This document shows, in pieces, positions 1 to 10,087 of a stretch of DNA of 18,438 nt. Location of the stretch: positions 1-18,438 of the forward strand of contig JBQTJM010000365.1 of assembly GCA_052387115.1 (NCBI GenBank). The letters are read 5' to 3'. Position 1 is the first letter of the stretch; each line of letters starts with the position of its first letter. The notes under the pieces were generated by a model. The model saw only the letters and a list, made by a program, of their open reading frames with translations. It did no database searches and was not told where the DNA came from. This DNA is from JACCXJ01 sp052387115 (GTDB taxonomy: Bacteria; Pseudomonadota; Gammaproteobacteria; JACCXJ01). The position numbers and the translations under genes were made by a program.

Positions 1-360
1 GATTTTTATCGCTTCGATCCCCAGTCACCGGTTCCTACGCGAGGTGGCGCGATTCTGGGTCCACGCGCCGGGGTTCATTTGCAGAAGGACGTGGAAAGTC
101 GTCGTGATGTGCTCGTCTACACCACCGATGTATTGCAGCACGAAATGGAAGTAACAGGACCGATCAAGGCGGAGTTGTTCGTGCACACCTCAGTACCGAG
201 TACGGATTTCACGGTCAAGCTGGTTGATGTCTATCCGGATGGGCGGGCATACAACGTGTCTGACGGGATCTTGCGTCGAAACTATGAGACTCGAGAAAAC
301 TCTCGAAATCAGCCAACCAGGATCAGCATCGACCTATGGCCGACGTATCACTTTAGGTGA
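1..360 (+). CDS. CocE/NonD family hydrolase, C-terminal fragment cut by an insertion element
   Basis: The frame is open from the first base, so the N-terminal part with the Ser-His-Asp hydrolase core lies outside the window. What is visible resembles the C-terminal jelly-roll (PepX_C-like) domain of CocE/NonD X-Pro dipeptidyl-peptidase/cocaine-esterase-type hydrolases: an RRDVLVYTTDVL stretch, then TDFTVKLVDVYPDGRAYNV, DGILR and finally ISIDLWPT. In the family this last motif is followed by a conserved stretch of several dozen residues. Here the homology stops at IDLWPT, exactly where the terminal repeat of the IS66-like element begins (base 345). The remaining residues YHFR and the TGA stop are read from the element itself. 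The protein therefore lacks the end of its C-terminal domain and is probably inactive or misfolded. Family assignment is by motif memory; the substrate is unknown. Confidence 0.8.
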   Translation, partial: DFYRFDPQSPVPTRGGAILGPRAGVHLQKDVESRRDVLVYTTDVLQHEMEVTGPIKAELFVHTSVPSTDFTVKLVDVYPDGRAYNVSDGILRRNYETRENSRNQPTRISIDLWPTYHFR

Positions 361-367
361 TTGAAAC
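345..367 (+). repeat. Left terminal inverted repeat of the IS66-like element
   Basis: Reads GTATCACTTTAG and then five diverged bases before TGAAAC. It pairs with the reverse complement of 2688-2710 at 17 of 23 positions. The outer edge at 345 coincides with loss of homology in the CocE-like gene. The repeat contains both the stop codon of the truncated hydrolase (358-360) and the stop codon of tnpC (348-350, minus strand). Confidence 0.8.
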
Positions 368-1760
368 GGTCAGGCAAATCTTCGGAGGCGCTTGCGGGGG
401 TGGGTTTGGCTTCGAGAGTGGTACGCGCCAGCTGCACCACATGCTCGACGGGGTTGAGCCCTTGAAGCTGTGCGGAGCGGAATAGGCTCATCAGGATGGC
501 GTGGGCCTTGGCGCCGTCCTCGGAGCGGTTCTGTTGACTGATCTTGCGGGTGAGGACAGCGGGGCGCATCTGTTGTTCGGCGTGGTTGTTGTAGGGGCTG
601 ACCTCGGCGTGGTCGAGGAAGGTGAGGATCTCCTGGCGATGGCGCCGAAGGCGTTTGATGAGTCGCTTGGCATCGGCATCGGCGAAGACGGTATCTATGA
701 TCTCATCGAGGCGTGTGTGCAGTTTCGCTTTGCGGCGGGCGTAGGTCTCCGGGTCGAGTGGATGGCGCCGCTCCCCGAGCCTTACGGCGTCTTTGAGGAG
801 ACGGGCGAGCGTCCTTCGGAAGCGCTGCCACTCTGTGGCGGGGTTGCGCTTGTCGACTTTGATGAGCTCGGTGAAGAGATGAAAGAAGCATTTCTGTTTG
901 GCCAGCGCCTCAATCGCGTTGTAGGCACCCCAGAAATCGGTGATGAGGATGCCGGGGAAGAGGACGCCGAGTACCTGTTGGACGACGGCGGCACCGCGGT
1001 GGCGATCGATGAGGTAGAAACAATACTGTCGGGTGGCGAACGCCCAGAGCCAGAAGGTGACGCCGTTGACCCGCCAACCGGTTTCGTCGGCGTGGAGGAC
1101 AGCGCTTTCGCGTATCGCTTGGCCGATCTCCTCATAGGCACCTTCGAGAAGTCCGGCGAGACGCTTCCAGGCGAGCGTCAGGCCCCCGGGGCTGACCGGG
1201 AAGCCGAGCGCGACGGCGGCGTTCTTCACGCAGTTCCCGACGCTCATGCCGATGCAGTAGTGCAGCCAAGCGGTATAGACGACAAAGCGCAGGCCCAGAG
1301 TGGCCCCCGGCAGCGCCGCGCTCCCCTTGGGGGTGACGATCTTCTTGCAGCGGCGACACCAATGACCGTGTACGGTGTGCTCGGTGATCTCGGGGGTGAT
1401 TTCCGGGATGTCCTCGATGATCCGACGATGGGTGCGGATAGGCGGCCCCACCGGCCCCTCACACTCGGGGCAGCGTTCGAGTCGGTGTTCGTGCTTCGCA
1501 TCGATACGCGCCGGCGCGCGGCGCCAGGCACCGGCATGCCCTTTCTTCCGGCCCGGGGGCTTCTGCGCTCTCCGGGCCCGGGGTTTCAGGTACACCGGCG
1601 TCATCCCCGAGGGCGTGGTGGACGTCACGGGGCCCTCTGCGGAGGGACCCTTTGTCTGTAACCGCTCCCACCGTTCGGCCTTCTCCCAGAGCCCAAGGAG
1701 CGCCGCTTCTGCTTGCGGCCGCGGCAGCTCCAGGATGCCGAGCGCCTCCTCGCGGGTCAT
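348..1760 (-). CDS. tnpC: IS66 family transposase (TnpC)
   Basis: This is a 470-residue DDE transposase that cuts and joins the ends of its element. An N-terminal variable segment is followed by a zinc-binding pair of CxxC motifs (C97/C100 in CPEC, C135/C138 in CRRC). The RNase H-like core follows, with D225 in LHADETGW, D275 in ITDFWGAYNA and E395 in NNHAEQQMRP, which is the characteristic IS66 DDE triad. I chose ATG 1760 because it overlaps the stop of the upstream DruA-like gene as ATGA, implying translational coupling. The same frame stays open upstream to 2495, but that stretch lies inside the DruA-like gene. The length is a little short for TnpC (commonly about 500 residues). The stop codon lies inside the left terminal repeat. 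All catalytic residues are present, so activity is plausible. Confidence 0.92.
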   Translation of the reverse strand: MTREEALGILELPRPQAEAALLGLWEKAERWERLQTKGPSAEGPVTSTTPSGMTPVYLKPRARRAQKPPGRKKGHAGAWRRAPARIDAKHEHRLERCPECEGPVGPPIRTHRRIIEDIPEITPEITEHTVHGHWCRRCKKIVTPKGSAALPGATLGLRFVVYTAWLHYCIGMSVGNCVKNAAVALGFPVSPGGLTLAWKRLAGLLEGAYEEIGQAIRESAVLHADETGWRVNGVTFWLWAFATRQYCFYLIDRHRGAAVVQQVLGVLFPGILITDFWGAYNAIEALAKQKCFFHLFTELIKVDKRNPATEWQRFRRTLARLLKDAVRLGERRHPLDPETYARRKAKLHTRLDEIIDTVFADADAKRLIKRLRRHRQEILTFLDHAEVSPYNNHAEQQMRPAVLTRKISQQNRSEDGAKAHAILMSLFRSAQLQGLNPVEHVVQLARTTLEAKPTPASASEDLPDRFNHLK

Positions 1761-2629
1761 GGCGCGGTGAGGGTTTCTCGAAAGTGCCGATGCAGCGGAT
1801 AGACGTAGAGCGCCTTCGCCACCCCGTGCCGATGGTAGGCATTGCCCCGCTTGGCATGCCCTCCGGTGGTGCCGAGGTAGTGCCAATTGGCCGCGCGGTA
1901 ACAGGTGCCTTGGAAACGGCCGAGATCGACGAAGGTCTCGGCCAATACCACCGGGTGGCCATAACGCGCTTGCCAGGCGGCGCTCAAACCCCGCGCGCTC
2001 ATCCCGAGCACCTTCGAGGCGAGATGCTCCACTCGCACCCAAGGAAGGAGGAGAAACCGCACGTTGTTGGTGACGAGAGGCAGCCGCGCACGCTTTTGCG
2101 CGACACTCCAGCCGATCCACCGCTCCCGCAGCGCACTCTTCCAGGCCGCACTCGCCCACCCCAAGCACCCCACCACTTGCCCCTCCATGAACACCAACTG
2201 CTTGAGGTGTTCCCCGACGAGCCGGGGACGCCCCAGGTAGTGGTAGTGGTGCACCAGGTAGTCCCAGAGATAGCGCTCCGGGCCAGAGACCTCCACGATC
2301 CGGGGCGGAAGGTGATCCCCCACTCGGCCGCTCAGGGGACTTTCCGCGTAGCGCGGGATCCGATCGAACCGAGGTTCGGCCCGGTTGTTCTTGACCGCCT
2401 TTCGGGGGGGCAGCGTGACGTGACCGGCCTCTTCCAAGCGCAGCAAGAGATCCCGTGCCGCAAACCCCTTGTAGGCGCCATTCGGCTGCCGCCACGCCCA
2501 GTGCTCACACAGCACCTGCGCGATGAAGCTGCGGCCCTCCGCATAGTGCGCGGCAATCGTCGCGCGAACCAACGCGATGTCTACGGCACAGAGATCACGC
2601 CCACGGTAGCGAAACAGGATCGGTTCCAT
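1757..2629 (-). CDS. DruA-like DUF4338 protein encoded within the IS66-like element
   Basis: This 290-residue protein matches the DUF4338 family, whose named member is DruA of the Druantia anti-phage system. The diagnostic motifs come in order: RERWIGW (168-174), NNVRFLLLP (188-196), HLASKVL (202-208), LAETFVD (229-235), TCYRAANWHYLGTTGG (242-257). An N-terminal segment with WRQPNGAYKGFAARDLL (46-62) resembles the winged-helix-like start of the family. Start ATG 2629 has a strong Shine-Dalgarno (GAGGGGG) five bases upstream. The gene sits between the right terminal repeat and tnpC, and its stop overlaps the tnpC start. No other Druantia genes (such as a large druE helicase) are visible, so a stand-alone defence role is not supported here. 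I infer an accessory role in transposition or in protecting the element. The molecular function of DUF4338 is not known to me. Confidence 0.88.
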   Translation of the reverse strand: MEPILFRYRGRDLCAVDIALVRATIAAHYAEGRSFIAQVLCEHWAWRQPNGAYKGFAARDLLLRLEEAGHVTLPPRKAVKNNRAEPRFDRIPRYAESPLSGRVGDHLPPRIVEVSGPERYLWDYLVHHYHYLGRPRLVGEHLKQLVFMEGQVVGCLGWASAAWKSALRERWIGWSVAQKRARLPLVTNNVRFLLLPWVRVEHLASKVLGMSARGLSAAWQARYGHPVVLAETFVDLGRFQGTCYRAANWHYLGTTGGHAKRGNAYHRHGVAKALYVYPLHRHFRETLTAP

Positions 2630-2687
2630 GCAGGCCCCCTCAGTCGAGGGAACCTTACCTGAATGTCGGCGCTGACGCCAGTGGGCT

Positions 2688-2710
2688 GTTTCAGGAGGCT
2701 AAAGTGTTAC
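2688..2710 (-). repeat. Right terminal inverted repeat of the IS66-like element
   Basis: On the minus strand it reads GTAACACTTTAG, then diverged bases, then TGAAAC, the mate of 345-367. The outer edge at 2710 is where the downstream propeller-like gene runs into the element. The TAG in this repeat (2699-2701) stops that gene. The host flank 2711-2718 does not repeat the left flank 337-344. Confidence 0.78.
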
Positions 2711-3151
2711 GATTTCTTTGAGAACCTCGCCCGTTGGATCGAAGTGGTAAAGTCTGCGGCCCACCCCGAGCCACAGCGAGCCATCAAGGGGATTGAGTGC
2801 GAGGTGGGCGCGCTTCGATCTGCCGTGGCGATCAGCGCTTTTGCCATCGATAGGGAGGGCGAGTAACCTGCGGCCGGCGAAATCATAGGAGAGAAGCTGC
2901 CCCGCGCCGTAGGCCCAGAGGACCGCCGCCCCCTCGTTGAGCACGAGAGCCTCGATCCGGCCGGTGTCCGGGATCTCGAAGAGCACCCGCCCATCCGAGA
3001 GCGCCACCGTGAGCCCGCGGTCGGATTCGGCGATCCAAAGGTCATCGGCGAAATCGGGGTGCAGCGCTGGGACCGCGTTGTGTGCGCCGAGAAGCGGCGG
3101 GACCAGAGCGAGTAGTAAGCTCGGGAGCCACCACGGCTTCGAACGCATCAT
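2699..3151 (-). CDS. Secreted beta-propeller-like protein, 3' end truncated by the IS element
   Basis: The 150-residue product starts with a clear signal peptide: MMRSK, a hydrophobic stretch WWLPSLLLALVPPLLGA, and a likely cleavage near residues 23-25. The mature part has short repeating blades: DDLWIAESDRGLTVALSDG, then ALVLNEGAAVLWAYGAGQL, then LALNPLDGSLWLGVGRRL followed by YHFDPTG. This spacing resembles NHL- or SMP-30/PQQ-type propeller repeats, but I cannot name the family. Only about 147 residues are host-encoded. The last codons (VTL and the TAG stop) come from the right terminal repeat of the IS66-like element. A complete propeller needs roughly twice this length or more, so this is a 3'-truncated gene. 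Its role was probably extracytoplasmic. Confidence 0.6.
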   Translation of the reverse strand: MMRSKPWWLPSLLLALVPPLLGAHNAVPALHPDFADDLWIAESDRGLTVALSDGRVLFEIPDTGRIEALVLNEGAAVLWAYGAGQLLSYDFAGRRLLALPIDGKSADRHGRSKRAHLALNPLDGSLWLGVGRRLYHFDPTGEVLKEIVTL

Positions 3152-3290
3152 GTCGATCCCTCGACGGTGTGAAATGGTCCCTCGGTAGCGCTTAGTTAGA
3201 TGCGACGATCCTTTAAGCCGCCACGGTTATGGCTAAACGGGTCGCATGTCGATCCTTGGTTGAGTACCCCGGTATAGGATGACCCCATCG

Positions 3291-3917
3291 CTAGACCGCG
3301 CCGGCGTCCTTCAATAATTCGGCCAGGCGCTCGCCGATCCGGTGGTAACCGGCGCTGTTCGCGTGGACGGGGTCCGACTTGAGCGCCGGGTCCCTGAGCA
3401 CCTCGTTCATCACCTCGCCCTCGTAGGGTAGATCGAGCGCGGTCGCGATCTCGTAGTAATAGTCCGGGACTCCGCCGAAGAGGGTGCGATCGGGGACGCC
3501 GATGAGCACCACCGCGGTGCCGTGCGCCTTGGCCATTTGCGCCATGGCCTCGAGGTTGTCGGCCGTCTGTTTCGGGTTGACGCGTTGTAGCGTGTCGTTG
3601 CCGCCGAGGCACAGGAGCACCAGTCTGGGCTGGTGTTTGGCCAGTACCGCCGGCAGGCGCCGCAGGCCCTCGGCGCTGGTTTCCCCGGGGACCCCGCTAT
3701 TGATGACCTGGCGCCCGATGAGGCGTCCGAGCACCGCGGGATAAGCGTCGCCGGGCGCATCGGCCCCGGTGCCCGCGGTCAGGCTGTCGCCGAAGGCGAC
3801 GATGACGTCCGAAGGCGCGAGCTTGGGTAGTGGGATTTCTCGACCACAGCCGCAAAGGAGGGCCAAGAGGCCGAAGGTCCAGGCCAGGCAGCCGCGCACG
3901 GACCGCTCGTGCTTCAC
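3291..3917 (-). CDS. SGNH/GDSL esterase lipoprotein (TesA-like)
   Basis: This 208-residue enzyme of the SGNH hydrolase superfamily resembles TesA-type arylesterases/lysophospholipases. All blocks are visible: the nucleophile S45 in FGDSLTAGTGAD, oxyanion residues G76 (INSGVPGET) and N107 (LGGNDTL), and the catalytic pair D182/H185 in SDPVHANSAGYH. The N-terminus has a hydrophobic run ending LLALLCGC, a plausible although non-canonical lipobox with C24 as the lipidated cysteine. I therefore infer a periplasmic lipoprotein. The start is GTG at 3917, overlapping the permease stop as GTGA, so translation is probably coupled to the permease. The substrate (acyl ester, thioester or lysophospholipid) cannot be read from the sequence. 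Confidence 0.9.
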   Translation of the reverse strand: MKHERSVRGCLAWTFGLLALLCGCGREIPLPKLAPSDVIVAFGDSLTAGTGADAPGDAYPAVLGRLIGRQVINSGVPGETSAEGLRRLPAVLAKHQPRLVLLCLGGNDTLQRVNPKQTADNLEAMAQMAKAHGTAVVLIGVPDRTLFGGVPDYYYEIATALDLPYEGEVMNEVLRDPALKSDPVHANSAGYHRIGERLAELLKDAGAV

Positions 3918-5350
3918 GCCCCGCCCGTGGCGCTCTGTTCGGCAAGCCGGCTATGGCGCATGGAATACCCGAAGTAGATACATAGGCCCGCGATGAGCCA
4001 CACCCCGAAGGCCTGCCAGGTCTCATGGCGCAGGCTCACCATGAGCCACAGACAAAAGCCGATGCCCAGCATCGGGATGGCCGGCCCGAACGGCGTGCGG
4101 AAACCGCGCGGGAGGTGCGGGTGGGTGCGGCGCAGGGTCATGACGCCGGCACACACGACGACGAAGGCACCGAGCGTCCCGATGTTGGTCAGCTCCGCGA
4201 GCCGGTCGAGCGGCAGGAAGCCGGCCAGCCCGCACATGAGCGCCCCGATGAGCACGATGACCCGCACCGGGCTCTTGGTCGCCTCCGACACGTGCGAGAA
4301 GAACGGGGGCAGGAGCCCGTCGCGGGAGATCGCGAACAGGATCCGGGTGATGGCGAAATAGAGCACGAGCATCACCGTCGTGAGCCCGGCGATGGCGCCG
4401 ATCGAGATGAGCCCCGCGGCCCATTCCTGGCCGATCATGAGGAGCGCACTCGCGACCGGCGAGGGGGTGTTCAGCTCGGTGTAGGGAACGATTCCGGTCA
4501 AGACCCCGGAGACCGCCATATAGAAGAAGGTGCAGATGGCGAGCGAGCCGAGGATCCCGATGGGTAGGTCCCGTGCGGGATTCTCGCATTCCTCGGCGGC
4601 CGTCGATACGGCGTCGAAGCCGATGTAGGCGAAGAAGATCGTGGCCGCGCCGGTCAAGACCCCCTGAAAACCGAAATGGGTGTTTCCGTTCGCGTCGGTG
4701 ACCTCGGCGGGGATGTACGGGCTCCAGTTCGCGGGCTCCAGATGGCCGATGGCGACGGCTAGGAACAAGAGGATCGCCGCGACCTTGACCAGCACCATGA
4801 CGGCATTGAACCGGGCGCTTACCTTGGCGCCCATGGCGAGGAGCAGGCCGAGCGCGGCGACGATGACGAATGCCGGCAGGTTCACGATGCCCCCCGCCGC
4901 CTCCCAGGGTCCGTGCAGCAGATACTCCGGCAGGCCGGCGCCGAATAGCGCCTGAAGGCCGTTGTTGAAATAGCCCGACCAGCCGACCGCGACGGTCGAG
5001 ATCGCGACCGTGTATTCGAGGATCAGCATCCAGCCGATCACCCAGGCCGGGAACTCGCCCAGGCCCGCATAGCCGTAGGCGTAGGCCGAGCCCGCCCCGC
5101 CGACGGTCGAGGCCAGCTCGGCGTAGGCCAGCGCCGCACAGGCGCAGGCGATGCCGGCGATGACGAAGGACAAGGTGATCGCCGGCCCGGCCTCGGTGGC
5201 CGCGGCCCGACCGGTCAGGACGAAGATCCCCGCCCCGATGATGGCGCCCACCCCAAGCAGCGTGAGGTCGAAGGCGCTGAGGCAGCGTTTGAGGTCACCC
5301 TTATTGAGGTCCTCCGCTGTAACGTTCTTGGTTCGAAATAGCTGGTTCAT
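3914..5350 (-). CDS. APC superfamily amino-acid permease (CAT-like)
   Basis: A 478-residue inner-membrane permease with about 12 hydrophobic segments. Near the N-terminus it has the APC signature LLGVGAIIGAGIFVLTGRAA (helix 1). In the middle it has FAYIGFDAVSTAAEECENP followed by ARDLPIGI, typical of the cationic amino acid transporter (CAT/YhdG-like) branch. It likely imports an amino acid by proton or sodium coupling, but the substrate cannot be assigned. I chose the ATG at 5350 (MNQLFRTKN) because homologues begin with an xLFRTK motif and a GGGGGAA Shine-Dalgarno lies just upstream. An ATG at 5368 is a possible alternative. The frame continues open to 5605, but that part reads through the GC-rich repeats and has no protein character. 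The gene is followed by the coupled SGNH esterase gene. Confidence 0.9.
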   Translation of the reverse strand: MNQLFRTKNVTAEDLNKGDLKRCLSAFDLTLLGVGAIIGAGIFVLTGRAAATEAGPAITLSFVIAGIACACAALAYAELASTVGGAGSAYAYGYAGLGEFPAWVIGWMLILEYTVAISTVAVGWSGYFNNGLQALFGAGLPEYLLHGPWEAAGGIVNLPAFVIVAALGLLLAMGAKVSARFNAVMVLVKVAAILLFLAVAIGHLEPANWSPYIPAEVTDANGNTHFGFQGVLTGAATIFFAYIGFDAVSTAAEECENPARDLPIGILGSLAICTFFYMAVSGVLTGIVPYTELNTPSPVASALLMIGQEWAAGLISIGAIAGLTTVMLVLYFAITRILFAISRDGLLPPFFSHVSEATKSPVRVIVLIGALMCGLAGFLPLDRLAELTNIGTLGAFVVVCAGVMTLRRTHPHLPRGFRTPFGPAIPMLGIGFCLWLMVSLRHETWQAFGVWLIAGLCIYFGYSMRHSRLAEQSATGGA

Positions 5351-5381
5351 CAAGTTCCCCCGATTCATACGCCGCCTTTCC

Positions 5382-5473
5382 TCCCCCACCCTGACCCTCC
5401 CCGCTACGCAGGGGACTGCAGCACCCCCTCCCCTGTCCGCGCTCTTTGCGGACGGGGGAGGGAGGGGTGGGGG
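5382..5473. repeat. GC-rich dyad repeat, copy A (intergenic)
   Basis: This element in the 383-bp gap between permease and metH is bounded by opposing arms: CCCCCACCCTGACCCTCCCC on one side and GGGGGAGGGAGGGGTGGGGG on the other. Inside, GTCCGC and GCGGAC pair around a short loop (about 5435-5453), giving a strong hairpin. Bases 5411-5479 repeat almost exactly at 5592-5660, both 69 bp long. It looks like a dispersed REP/MITE-like element. No gene is apparent in the gap. The position just upstream of the permease means that it may lie in the permease leader. Confidence 0.65.
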
Positions 5474-5517
5474 CCAGGCATTCCAGGCTCTAAGCAAGCC
5501 TCGTCTCTGCCGATGCG

Positions 5518-5654
5518 CTCCCCCCCACCCTAGCCCTCCCCCGCATCGCAGGGGAGGGAACCGGAGAGGGGCTCCCCCGGTTCGCAGGGAAGGGGACCGC
5601 AGCATCCACTCCCCTGTCCGCGCTTTTCGCGGACGGGGGAGGGTGGGGTGGGGG
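5518..5654. repeat. GC-rich dyad repeat, copy B (intergenic)
   Basis: The second element of the same family starts with CCCCCCACCCTAGCCCTCCC and ends with GGGGGAGGGTGGGGTGGGGG. It is longer than copy A because of an extra segment (about 5541-5591) with its own GCAGGGGAGGG and GCTCCCCCGG stretches. The inner 69 bp (5592-5660) is a near copy of 5411-5479, including the GTCCGC/GCGGAC hairpin. It lies 80 bp before the metH stop codon, so it may also act as a 3'-end structure for metH transcripts, but there is no clear U-tract. Confidence 0.62.
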
Positions 5655-5733
5655 CCGGGCGCGATGTTCGCTGACCAGGCTTGGTCCCCGAGCCACTATA
5701 CCAGCAGCGCTCGTGGGGCGGCGACCCGCCGTC

Positions 5734-9429
<3,696 letters not shown>

Positions 9430-9485
9430 CGCGGGGAGAAGAGGGCGTGGGGGGTCATGGCAAAGGATTATTGGCGGTCGGTGCG

Positions 9486-9521
9486 TAAAAACAAGAGGGG
9501 CGATCGCTCGATCGCCCCTCT
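9486..9521 (-). terminator. Rho-independent terminator of the glycine-zipper lipoprotein gene
   Basis: A perfect 13-bp stem (9494-9506 with 9509-9521, AGAGGGGCGATCG and its complement) has a 2-base spacer. On the minus strand it is followed by TTGTTTTTA. It lies 57 bp past the stop of the lipoprotein gene and just upstream of metH, isolating metH from upstream transcription. The plus-strand side has no T-run. Confidence 0.85.
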
Positions 9522-9577
9522 CGGATCTCAGGCACGGGCCCAGACCGTGCTGGTCCAGTAACCCTAGTAATACCCTC

Positions 9578-9985
9578 CTAGTTCAACACATTATGTCCCC
9601 GCCCGCGCATGCAGGTCCGGTATGCGGATTGGAAGTCCTGCTCCGAGCGCACGCCGCCGTAGGTGCCCCCACCGATGCCACCCGCGGCCGCGCCTATGGC
9701 AGCCCCGGTGCCCGCGCTCCCGGCGGCGGCTCCGATCGCGGCGCCCGCCGCAGCCCCGAGCAGGCCGCCCACCACGGTGCCGGTACCGGCGCTCTGCGCG
9801 GTGCCGCCCGAGGCCTGGAGGGCGATCTGCCGGCACTCGGCCTGATCCGCCGAAATGTATTGCGCCCGCGGGTCCCCATAGGTGTCCACGGTCGGGCTCC
9901 AGCCCGACTGCGAGGCGCATGCGCCCAACAACATCGAAGCGCCCAGGACCATAGATTTTCTGATAACCGTACCCTGTTTCAGCAT
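9578..9985 (-). CDS. Glycine-zipper outer-membrane lipoprotein
   Basis: A 135-residue product with a lipoprotein signal peptide: KQGTVIRK, a hydrophobic run SMVLGASMLL, and the lipobox LLGAC with C23 as the acylated cysteine. A short region after the signal (TYGDPRAQYISADQAECRQI) precedes a glycine-zipper membrane segment (about residues 60-110) of repeated GxxxG and AAAGAAIGAAAG-type units. Such proteins usually sit in the outer membrane; their function is generally unknown. I chose ATG 9985 because it puts the signal peptide at the N-terminus; the frame extends 15 codons further upstream without signal character. Two Cys residues (in AECRQ and RTCMRG) could form a disulfide. A strong terminator follows the gene. 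Confidence 0.8.
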   Translation of the reverse strand: MLKQGTVIRKSMVLGASMLLGACASQSGWSPTVDTYGDPRAQYISADQAECRQIALQASGGTAQSAGTGTVVGGLLGAAAGAAIGAAAGSAGTGAAIGAAAGGIGGGTYGGVRSEQDFQSAYRTCMRGRGHNVLN

Positions 9986-10087
9986 AGTCGTAACCCCAAA
10001 TTGGAACGCCTCAGCGGGCGTCGTTTGCATTAGAACTTCGATCAGCTGGGAGGTTCATCCCGTGGCGGCACATCGGCTCAGAGGGGG

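Larger units (their letters stand above)
345..2710 (-). mobile_element. IS66-like insertion sequence with a DruA-like gene and tnpC
   Basis: The element is bounded by imperfect 23-bp inverted repeats at 345-367 and 2688-2710. Both start GTA followed by CACTTTAG one base later, and 17 of 23 positions match. It carries two minus-strand genes, a DUF4338/DruA-like gene followed by an IS66 TnpC transposase, overlapping by ATGA. The usual small tnpA and tnpB genes of IS66 elements are absent. IS66 elements normally create 8-bp target duplications, but the flanking octamers here (337-344 and 2711-2718) do not match. Both neighbouring host genes lose homology exactly at the terminal repeats. The transposase keeps its catalytic acidic residues, so the element itself looks intact. 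Confidence 0.85.

Noticed and set aside
501..1661. Plus-strand 386-codon open frame across the transposase
   Set aside because: Antisense to TnpC, which has the full DDE triad and zinc motifs; no domain signature on the plus strand.
1761..2495. Upstream extension of the transposase frame to a 715-residue protein
   Set aside because: The extra 245 codons lie inside the DruA-like gene in another frame and show arginine-rich, non-conserved sequence. The ATGA overlap at 1757-1760 marks the real start.
1757..2629. A Druantia anti-phage defence system
   Set aside because: Only the DruA-like gene is present; no large helicase (druE) or other Druantia component flanks it, and it lies inside an insertion sequence with its transposase.
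5351..5605. Upstream extension of the permease frame
   Set aside because: It reads through the GC-rich repeat elements and gives proline/glycine/arginine-rich sequence; the APC-family N-terminus and a good Shine-Dalgarno are at 5350.
5382..5654. CRISPR array
   Set aside because: There are only two units, they are long and self-complementary, the unit spacing is irregular, and there are no cas genes nearby.
9430..9485. Cobalamin or SAH riboswitch upstream of metH
   Set aside because: Only about 60 bases lie between the terminator and the metH start, too short for a cobalamin riboswitch, and no SAH-aptamer-like fold or motif was seen.
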